Source of the DNA: Candidatus Pacearchaeota archaeon RBG_13_36_9
GTDB lineage: Archaea; Nanobdellota; Nanobdellia; Pacearchaeales; GW2011-AR1
Assembly: GCA_001786395.1 (NCBI GenBank)
Contig: MFWN01000025.1
Coordinates: 2,898 to 9,138, forward strand
Direction of reading: 5' to 3'
Length of the DNA: 6,241 nt
Shown: in pieces, positions 1 through 4,916 of the stretch
Layout: every line of letters begins with the position of its first letter
How positions within the stretch are numbered: position 1 is the stretch's first letter
Made by a program: the position numbers and the translations under genes
The notes under the pieces: generated by a model
Database searches by the model: none
Told to the model about the DNA's origin: nothing
The model's input: the letters and a program-made list of their open reading frames with translations, nothing else

Positions 1-1
1 T

Positions 2-196
2 GGAGTAATCTACCATACCCTAAGACTCTGCGTTTTGTTTGATATAGAATCTAAAAAAATCAAGGGTGTAATGGAAGAAAAAAATATCCCCTTTCTTTAT
101 CTGAATACAGATTACAGTAAAGAAGACCAAGAGCAATTAAGAACGAGGATAGAGGCATTCAATGAAATTGTGAGCTTAAAAAAACAAGATGAATAA
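2..196 (+). CDS. HgdB-type 2-hydroxyacyl-CoA dehydratase family protein, 3' end only
   Basis: Only the last 64 codons are in the window; the gene begins upstream of base 1. The reading frame is open from base 2 to the TAA at 194-196. Its C-terminal tail aligns without gaps to the end of the complete HgdB-type protein encoded at 552-1868, at about half identity by eye. Both share GVIYHxLRLC, with a probable cluster-ligand Cys, and the family-typical ending TRIEAFxE. It is therefore a paralogue of that protein, in the HgdB/BcrC/BadD family of iron-sulfur dehydratases and reductases. In known systems two such subunits form the catalytic heterodimer, so this may be the partner of the 552 product (inference). 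The next gene starts 8 bases before this one ends, which suggests co-transcription. The family call is firm; the subunit identity and substrate are unknown. Confidence 0.88.
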   Translation, partial: GVIYHTLRLCVLFDIESKKIKGVMEEKNIPFLYLNTDYSKEDQEQLRTRIEAFNEIVSLKKQDE

Positions 197-515
197 TTTT
201 TTAAAGATTTCAAAAAGAAAAATAGTAATTTTCTTAATTGTCTTCTTTTTAATTAGTATATATCTCCCTACAATAAAATGCTTTGAAGAATATTCAGTAA
301 GCCCCGGTTTTTGTAAGTTATATGGCTTATGTGAAGTAGAAAGATATTATTCCTTATGGTCTGCGACAATTAATTACAACAAACTGATAGGCATGTGTGA
401 CGCTTTTAATTACCCTCTTAGTTACGTTTTGCTCTTAGATTTAGTATCAATTGTATCTGCTTATCTAATAAGTTGTGTAATTGAATCCTTTTATAAAAAA
501 TACCGGGACAAATAA
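189..515 (+). CDS. small two-helix membrane protein with a Cys-containing loop, function unknown
   Basis: This is a 108-aa protein I do not recognise. A positively charged N-terminus (KISKRK) precedes a hydrophobic helix at about residues 12-28. A loop of about 50 residues follows, rich in Tyr and holding Cys31, Cys42, Cys48 and Cys70. A second helix lies at about 78-99 (containing Cys96), and the tail is basic (KKYRDK). The positive-inside rule would put both ends in the cytoplasm and the Cys loop outside (inference). The ATG overlaps the end of the preceding HgdB-type gene by 8 bases, with no Shine-Dalgarno and no TATA-like box 26 bases upstream, so it probably depends on the upstream transcript. 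It sits between two HgdB-type paralogues, which suggests a role with that enzyme such as membrane tethering or redox partnering. It could also be an unrelated insertion. Its codons are more AT-rich than those of its neighbours. Confidence 0.7.
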   Translation: MNNFLKISKRKIVIFLIVFFLISIYLPTIKCFEEYSVSPGFCKLYGLCEVERYYSLWSATINYNKLIGMCDAFNYPLSYVLLLDLVSIVSAYLISCVIESFYKKYRDK

Positions 516-519
516 AAAG

Positions 520-528
520 TTATTTAAA
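520..528 (+). promoter_or_regulatory. TATA-like box for the gene at 552
   Basis: TTATTTAAA is centred about 28 bases before the ATG at 552, close to the expected distance for a leaderless archaeal transcript. It is immediately followed by GGAGG (529-533). That resembles a Shine-Dalgarno but lies 18 bases before the ATG, too far to be ideal. Either the HgdB-type/activase pair has its own promoter here, or GGAGG is used at long spacing on an upstream transcript. Confidence 0.45.
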
Positions 529-551
529 GGAGGCAAACTAACTAAAATAAA

Positions 552-1868
552 ATGAGCGAGAAAAAAGAGCCGGTTTTTGAAAATAGGTACCCTTTCGAAG
601 CAAAAATACAGGTAAATGAAGAAAAAATAAGGGAAATAAGGGAAAACTACATTAAGATATCCAAAATCAACCTGGAGAAGATGAGGCGAGGAAAGAACCG
701 TGCAGCAAATATGGCTTACTTTGAAAATGCCCTTCTGGACAAAACCGAAAGAATAAAAGAGCTGAAAGAGTTCAAGGCCAAAGGCGGCAAGGTAATAGGC
801 ATCTTTTGTGTGCATGTTCCAGAAGAGCTCATATACGCAGCAGGATGCGTTCCAATAAGGATGTCCTGCGGGTTTTATGATACAATCGCCCCTGCAGAAG
901 AAATCCTGCCAAAAAACATCTGCCCGCTCATCAAATCGAGCATCGGCTTCAATTTTTTGAAGGTAAATCCTTTATTTGAACTGTGCGATATTATAATAAT
1001 ACCGACCAGCTGCGATGGAAAAAAGAAAATGGCGGAAATCCTCTCCAACTATCAGGAAGTCTGGACATTAGAAATGCCCAATGACAGGGATAACGAAGTT
1101 TCAAGAGAATTCTGGGTAAAGCAAGTAAGATTGTTAAAAGAAAGGCTAGAAAATCTTACTGGGAGCAAAATAGAGAAGAAAGTCCTAAAAAAGTACATAC
1201 TTAAACTGCACGAGAGGACTGCGTTAGTGAGGGAGCTTTTTGACTTAAGGGTTGGCCAAAAGATAGTGGTGGATGGAAGGGATGTATATTTTGTTTTGCA
1301 GACTGCCTTCTTTGACAATCCGATAAGATGGATGGAAAAGGTAAGGCTCCTGATAAATGAGCTTAAAAAAAATATTCAGAATAACAAGGTGATTGTAAAA
1401 GAGTCTACACCTAGAATAATAATGACCGGCTCTCCCCTAATCTGGCCCAACATGAAACTTCTGCATATCATCGAAGAATCTGGTGCAGTTGTTGTCGCAG
1501 ATGACTCTTGCGCATGCGGGCAATATTTTTACAATCCAGCAGAGCTGGAAGAATGGTCCATGAAATCCATGCTCGAGGCGCTCAGCGACAAATATCTGCT
1601 TCCGGTAGTATGCCCTGTTTTTGCCCACTGCGATGACCGAATTGACAGGCTTCTGGAACTTATTGAAAAATACAAGGCAGATGGTGTCATTTATCATATC
1701 CTTAGATTATGCCAGGTATTTGACTTTGAATATATAAAAATAAGCAAGTTATTTGAAAAAAAATCTATCCCCCTCATTAAAATTGAGACAGAATACAGCG
1801 AAGAAGATGCGGGGCAGATAAAAACAAGAATAGAAGCCTTCATCGAGATGCTGGAGGCGAGAAGATGA
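552..1868 (+). CDS. HgdB-type 2-hydroxyacyl-CoA dehydratase / benzoyl-CoA reductase family iron-sulfur protein
   Basis: This 438-aa protein has the family landmarks in order: an N-terminal charged helical extension (about 1-75); VHVPEELIYAAGCVP (87-101); NICPLIKS (122-129); a D-x(4)-IPTSCDGKKK stretch (146-159); a second domain from about 287 with MTGSP and ADDSCACG (316-323); DDR (361-363); DGVIYHILRLC (377-387); and the closing TRIEAF (425-430). Cys124, Cys154 and Cys387 are the likely cluster ligands. Cys86, 99, 106, 145, 320, 322, 354 and 360 are additional. Relatives dehydrate 2-hydroxyacyl-CoAs, reduce benzoyl-CoA, or, as double-cubane proteins and the YjiM type, act on small or unknown substrates. 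All receive electrons from an ATP-driven activase, which is encoded here by the overlapping next gene. An in-frame stop at 543-545 rules out an earlier start. The substrate is unknown. Confidence 0.92.
   Translation: MSEKKEPVFENRYPFEAKIQVNEEKIREIRENYIKISKINLEKMRRGKNRAANMAYFENALLDKTERIKELKEFKAKGGKVIGIFCVHVPEELIYAAGCVPIRMSCGFYDTIAPAEEILPKNICPLIKSSIGFNFLKVNPLFELCDIIIIPTSCDGKKKMAEILSNYQEVWTLEMPNDRDNEVSREFWVKQVRLLKERLENLTGSKIEKKVLKKYILKLHERTALVRELFDLRVGQKIVVDGRDVYFVLQTAFFDNPIRWMEKVRLLINELKKNIQNNKVIVKESTPRIIMTGSPLIWPNMKLLHIIEESGAVVVADDSCACGQYFYNPAELEEWSMKSMLEALSDKYLLPVVCPVFAHCDDRIDRLLELIEKYKADGVIYHILRLCQVFDFEYIKISKLFEKKSIPLIKIETEYSEEDAGQIKTRIEAFIEMLEARR
1853..1857 (+). promoter_or_regulatory. Shine-Dalgarno for the activase gene
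   Basis: GGAGG lies inside the last codons of the HgdB-type gene, 7 bases before the ATG at 1865. The ideal spacing supports that start and a coupled translation of the two genes. It contrasts with the leaderless-looking starts elsewhere in the window and fits an internal operon gene. Confidence 0.75.
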
Positions 1869-2689
1869 GTATTGTAGCAGGAGTAGACATAGGCTCTACA
1901 ACTGCTAAGGTCGTTATTCTAAAAGATGGCAATCCAGTTGCATCTTCAATAACTTATACTGGAGCAGACTGCAGCGCAGCTGCAGAGTCTGTGCTGAACG
2001 AGGCTCTTCAAAAAATAGGCGCAGACAGAAAAGATTTGGATTATACTGTATCAACAGGGTATGGAAGAAGGGCAATAAATTTTGGAGACGAGACTATAAC
2101 TGAGATAAGCGCAAATGCCAAGGGGGCTGTTTTTGTAGGCAATGAAGAAAAAGGGGGAGAAAAAATAAGGAGCATTATAGACATAGGCGGGCAGGATACC
2201 AAAGCAATAATCTTAGACGATAGCGGCCGTATAACGAGTTTTGCCATGAATGATAAATGTGCAGCAGGCACAGGAAGGTTTCTTGATGTGATTGCTCGCG
2301 CACTGCAGGAGCCAATGGAGAATTTTGTAGCTCTCGCGCTCTCATCAGAAAATCCCGTGACAATAAACTCCACCTGCACAGTTTTTGCAGAAAGCGAAGT
2401 TATCTCTTTGATAGCCAAGAAAGTTCCAAAAAAAGATATAATAGCTGGCCTGCATAAGTCAATAGCCAGAAGAGTGACAGAGCTGGCAAAAACCGCAGGA
2501 ATCAAACCTGTGGTCTTCTTCGATGGAGGGGGGGCAAAAAATACCGCGTTAAAACAGTGGATTGAAAAAGAGCTAGGGTATGAGGTCTACGTTCCAAAGC
2601 ATCCGCAGACAATAGTCGCATTAGGCGCATCAATCTTTGCCTACGAGAAGCTTCAGAAAAAAAACCAGAACAATAAAAATTTTAAATAA
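1865..2689 (+). CDS. CoA-substrate-specific enzyme activase, HgdC-like ASKHA ATPase
   Basis: This 274-aa protein is close to the usual length of about 260 for the family. It has the ASKHA phosphate-1 motif GVDIGSTTAKVVIL (6-19), STGYGR (63-68), phosphate-2 IIDIGGQDTKAI (104-115), NDKCAAGTGRFLD (129-141), NSTCTVFAESEV (168-179), FDGGGAKN (219-226) and PQTIVALGASIFA (247-259). Cys132 and Cys171 correspond to the two Cys per subunit that hold one [4Fe-4S] cluster between the monomers of the HgdC homodimer. ATP hydrolysis drives a low-potential electron into the HgdB-type partner. The start codon overlaps the partner's stop codon (ATGA), a strong sign of a functional pair. Two differences from the family pattern as I recall it: ISANAKGA where ITCHAKGA is common, and an Asp before the GGG. 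It is probably cytoplasmic. The tail after about 262 is low-complexity Lys/Asn. Confidence 0.95.
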   Translation: MSIVAGVDIGSTTAKVVILKDGNPVASSITYTGADCSAAAESVLNEALQKIGADRKDLDYTVSTGYGRRAINFGDETITEISANAKGAVFVGNEEKGGEKIRSIIDIGGQDTKAIILDDSGRITSFAMNDKCAAGTGRFLDVIARALQEPMENFVALALSSENPVTINSTCTVFAESEVISLIAKKVPKKDIIAGLHKSIARRVTELAKTAGIKPVVFFDGGGAKNTALKQWIEKELGYEVYVPKHPQTIVALGASIFAYEKLQKKNQNNKNFK

Positions 2690-2691
2690 CT

Positions 2692-2705
2692 AAAGAATTA
2701 TATAC
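2692..2705 (+). promoter_or_regulatory. archaeal-type promoter (BRE plus TATA-like box) for the gene at 2727
   Basis: AAAGAA (2692-2697) followed by TTATATAC (2698-2705) resembles a purine-rich BRE joined to a TATA box. The TATA centre is about 25.5 bases before the ATG at 2727. No Shine-Dalgarno precedes that ATG, so the mRNA is probably leaderless. Confidence 0.6.
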
Positions 2706-2726
2706 TTTCTTCTCTACTTAGTTAAT

Positions 2727-3317
2727 ATGGCTCTGCGTAATAAAAAAGAAATTAGGCATTTTAAAACGGGAATTTTTGACAAACCTGCTTTTTATATCCT
2801 AGGTTCTGTTACTTTATTAATTCTTATTGCTGTTCTTATTTATTTTATGGTGCAGCACACAGTATACAGCTTAAAGCACGCCCCTGAAATAAAAGAGCCA
2901 AATGCGGACTGCGAGATTTATCGCAGCCCAGGAGAGAAAGATTACGCTTGCGTAGCTGCAAAAAGAGCAGAGATAGCTGAATATTGGTCCAAATACAAAA
3001 CAGCAGAAGAATGCGAAATTGCAAGAAAAAAGAATTTATGCATTATGGTTATTGCCAAATTCACAAAAAATGCTTCTGTATGCGGTGCAGAAATCGGGGG
3101 TTATAAAGAAAAAGATTTATGCTATTTTTGGATGGCTTTTTACTTAAGAAACGAAAGCATATGCAGCCTTATAGGCGATTCTTATTGTGCAGGGGATTGC
3201 GAAGATATAGTGTCTTTTGCAGAAAAATCAGATAAAGAGAACGCTAACCCTATTATAAGTACTCCGTGTAATCAAGATACAAATGAAACTTTCTGTGTGT
3301 TCCAGCCATTCTGCTGA
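2727..3317 (+). CDS. membrane-anchored Cys-rich repeat protein, function unknown
   Basis: This 196-aa protein has a basic N-terminus (RNKKEIRHFK), one transmembrane helix at about 22-43, and a domain of about 150 residues that should face outside. That domain holds twelve Cys (62, 75, 96, 105, 119, 132, 146, 154, 158, 181, 190, 196). The even number, the outside location, and N-x-S/T sites such as NAS, NES and NET suit a disulfide-bonded and possibly glycosylated surface protein (inference). A short repeat is visible: C105 to C119 and C132 to C146 have the same 14-residue spacing, with KNASVC and RNESIC at matching places, giving a 27-residue period. Similar Cys repeats occur in membrane-anchored proteins of DPANN archaea, from memory. 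I cannot assign a function. The start is supported by the TATA-like box about 26 bases upstream. Confidence 0.82.
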   Translation: MALRNKKEIRHFKTGIFDKPAFYILGSVTLLILIAVLIYFMVQHTVYSLKHAPEIKEPNADCEIYRSPGEKDYACVAAKRAEIAEYWSKYKTAEECEIARKKNLCIMVIAKFTKNASVCGAEIGGYKEKDLCYFWMAFYLRNESICSLIGDSYCAGDCEDIVSFAEKSDKENANPIISTPCNQDTNETFCVFQPFC

Positions 3318-3354
3318 ATAAGCTTTAGCTCATATTTAATCAACTATACAATTG

Positions 3355-3362
3355 TTTAAAAA
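3355..3362 (+). promoter_or_regulatory. TATA-like box for the transporter gene at 3384
   Basis: TTTAAAAA is centred 25.5 bases before the ATG at 3384, with no Shine-Dalgarno between them, again fitting a leaderless transcript. The 8-base palindrome ACAATTGT (3348-3355) abuts its upstream edge. A second AT box, ATATTTAA (3332-3339), lies further upstream and would imply a 5' leader. Confidence 0.5.
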
Positions 3363-3383
3363 ACCGCCTCATCTCTTAAAAAT

Positions 3384-4598
3384 ATGATTTTAATGCTTGC
3401 CTTGTTCATCGCACTAATCCTGGGCATTATAGCCGGCTGCTTAACAGGCTTTCTTCCTGGAATTCATATAAACCTGGTTGCTGCACTTCTTTTCGGCGCA
3501 TCTTCCATGCTTCTTTTAAATTTTCCCCCGCTTGCATTAGTTATTTTTATTGTTGCAATGTCAATAACCCACACTTTTGTGGATTTTATTCCCTCCATCT
3601 TCCTTGGGGCCCCAGATGATGAGGCATTTCTATCTGTTCTTCCGGGGCATGAAATGCTGAACAAAGGAAAAGGATACGAGGCAGTTATTTTAACTCTCTA
3701 CGGGAGTATTGCCGCAATTTTTATGATTCTTCTCCTGGCTCCTGTTTTTATTTTGTTCCTGCCAAAAACTTACAACTCTCTAAAATTAATAATGCCCTTT
3801 ATTCTCATCCTGGCTTCTTTCTTTCTCTTTTATTTTGACAAAAAATCAAGGCTATTGGCAGTTATAATCTTCTTCATGTCCGGAATATTGGGGATTGCTT
3901 CTTTTAATCTTGGCCTTGCTGACCCTCTTCTCCCGCTTTTTTCTGGGCTGTTCGGCTCTTCCTCTCTAATAACCTCTATAATGAAAAAGCAAAAAATACC
4001 CAAGCAAAAAATTACAAAACTAAAAAACATAAAAATAAAAAGAAAGTCTATTGTGCAGGTTTTAGTTGCCTCCTTTATAGCCTCTCCTCTCTGCTCTTTT
4101 CTTCCAGGAATGGGCTCTGGCCAGGCAGCCGTAATTGGAAGTGAAGTGACAGGCGATTTAGACAGGAAAGAATTTCTTATTTTGCTTGGAGCAGTCAATA
4201 CTCTGGTGATGGGCCTGTCTTTTGTTGCTCTTTACAGCATAAAAAAAGCAAGAACAGGAACAGCAGTTTTCGCAGGAAAAATTATTCCGGATTTGGCAGC
4301 AGGTGATTTATACTTTATATTAGGAACAATATTTCTTTCAGGAATAACTGCTTTCTTCCTAACAATTTTTTTAGCGAGAATCTCTGTAAAAATGCTCTTC
4401 AAAGTAAACTACTCAAAACTCTCTCTAGTAATCCTCCTATTTATCTCTGCAATAGTTATCTATTTCAGCAACTTTCTGGGATTTCTTATTTTCTTTGTAT
4501 CCACTTTTTTAGGCCTGGCATGCATTTTCCTCAATATACGAAGAACTCATTTAATGGGCTGCTTGCTTCTCCCGACTATTTTGTACTATCTGCTATAA
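3384..4598 (+). CDS. archaeal TctA/DUF112-family multi-pass membrane transporter
   Basis: This 404-aa protein is hydrophobic throughout, with roughly ten or more membrane segments. The TctA signature appears twice, as expected for its internal repeat: GxxxGxxxGFLPGIH (14-28) and CSFLPGMGSGQAA (237-249). Also diagnostic are GAPDDEAFLSVLPGHEML (75-92) followed by GKGYEAV, and the ending RRTHLMGCLLLPTIL (386-400). A basic Lys-rich cytoplasmic loop at about 200-222 separates the halves. Bacterial TctA proteins are about 500 aa and work with TctB and a periplasmic TctC to import citrate or other carboxylates. The archaeal form is shorter and, as here, has no TctB or TctC beside it. The substrate and energy coupling are unknown; carboxylate transport is only an inference from the family. 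The gene ends one base from the convergent gene at 4600-4872. Confidence 0.88.
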   Translation: MILMLALFIALILGIIAGCLTGFLPGIHINLVAALLFGASSMLLLNFPPLALVIFIVAMSITHTFVDFIPSIFLGAPDDEAFLSVLPGHEMLNKGKGYEAVILTLYGSIAAIFMILLLAPVFILFLPKTYNSLKLIMPFILILASFFLFYFDKKSRLLAVIIFFMSGILGIASFNLGLADPLLPLFSGLFGSSSLITSIMKKQKIPKQKITKLKNIKIKRKSIVQVLVASFIASPLCSFLPGMGSGQAAVIGSEVTGDLDRKEFLILLGAVNTLVMGLSFVALYSIKKARTGTAVFAGKIIPDLAAGDLYFILGTIFLSGITAFFLTIFLARISVKMLFKVNYSKLSLVILLFISAIVIYFSNFLGFLIFFVSTFLGLACIFLNIRRTHLMGCLLLPTILYYLL

Positions 4599-4599
4599 G

Positions 4600-4872
4600 C
4601 TACGCCTCAACTTCCATATTTTTTATAATCTCAGGTATCTTTGCAATAATAAATCTTAAAACTTCTTTGTCTTTTGCCCTTCTGTGCCTCTCTTTAAAAC
4701 GAAAAACTTCAGTTGCTGCTGCAATTGCCACTATGCTTGCCTCATCAGGAGTTCCTCCACCGTCCATTGCATGCCCAATTGCCTCTTCTATTGTGGCATT
4801 AGGATTTTTATTTTGAAACCTAATTGCCCTGTCTGCAGCAGCAACAATAGCTAATCCATCATCTTCTTCCAT
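4600..4872 (-). CDS. 90-aa helical protein of unknown function
   Basis: I do not recognise this protein. It is soluble, Ala-rich and highly charged, with no Cys and no membrane segment. It looks like two similar helical units: IVAAADRAIRF (9-19) recurs as IVAIAAATEVFRF (47-59) with two extra residues, and each is followed by a charged stretch. The units are joined by a Gly-rich turn (DGGGTPDE, 37-44). This strand is preferred over the open frame on the + strand because it has natural-looking protein composition, a TATA-like box centred 25.5 bases before the ATG, and a tail-to-tail fit with the transporter gene. GGA sits only 2 bases before the ATG, too close for a Shine-Dalgarno, so leaderless translation is likely. 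It lies 44 bases downstream of the PurF-like gene on the same strand and could also be read from that transcript. Confidence 0.72.
   Translation of the reverse strand: MEEDDGLAIVAAADRAIRFQNKNPNATIEEAIGHAMDGGGTPDEASIVAIAAATEVFRFKERHRRAKDKEVLRFIIAKIPEIIKNMEVEA
4619..4624 (+). terminator. possible T-tract terminator for the transporter gene
   Basis: A run of six T begins about 20 bases after the transporter stop codon, inside the antisense strand of the 90-aa gene. Archaeal transcription often ends at such U-tracts without a hairpin. The signal is short and weak. Confidence 0.22.
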
Positions 4873-4877
4873 TTTCC

Positions 4878-4901
4878 TTTAAAAAATCCAGGATTTTTAA
4901 A
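4878..4901. repeat. near-perfect palindrome in the PurF / 90-aa gene gap
   Basis: The perfect core is AAAAATCC (4882-4889), A (4890), GGATTTTT (4891-4898). With one extra A tolerated it extends on both sides to TTTAAAAAATCC and GGATTTTTAAA. It overlaps the TATA-like box of the 90-aa gene and ends about 6 bases before its ATG. It could be an operator for a dimeric repressor or part of the termination signal of the PurF-like gene; the - strand T-run at 4886-4881 would fit the latter. Confidence 0.6.
4894..4901 (-). promoter_or_regulatory. TATA-like box for the 90-aa gene
   Basis: Read on the - strand, TTTAAAAA is centred 25.5 bases before the ATG at 4872, the same spacing as at 2727 and 3384. 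It lies inside the palindrome and just past the PurF-like stop codon. Confidence 0.5.
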
Positions 4902-4916
4902 CATTTCTGCGGAAAA

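Noticed and set aside
465..815. 116-codon open frame on the - strand rich in Phe and Tyr
   Set aside because: It spans the promoter region and start of the HgdB-type gene on the opposite strand; the Phe/Tyr richness is the mirror of Lys/Glu codons.
2041..2505. 154-codon open frame on the - strand
   Set aside because: It is entirely antisense to the activase, whose conserved motifs fix the + strand frame; its protein has no recognisable features.
1865..2689. Activase read as a methanogenesis-marker ATPase or a sugar kinase
   Set aside because: The paired cluster Cys motifs and the overlapping HgdB-type partner point to the HgdC-type activase; no methanogenesis genes are in view.
2688..2723. 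AACTAA ... TTAGTT inverted repeat around the 2727 promoter
   Set aside because: Arms are only 6 bases with a 24-base loop in AT-rich DNA, within chance expectation.
3348..3355. ACAATTGT palindrome beside the 3384 TATA-like box
   Set aside because: Eight bases of AT-rich symmetry is too short to claim as an operator without other copies.
3830..4198. 122-codon open frame on the - strand
   Set aside because: It is antisense to the transporter core, including its second signature loop, with no start signals.
4520..4816. 98-codon open frame on the + strand overlapping the transporter end
   Set aside because: It starts inside the transporter gene, has no promoter or ribosome site, and is opposite the better-supported 90-aa gene on the - strand.
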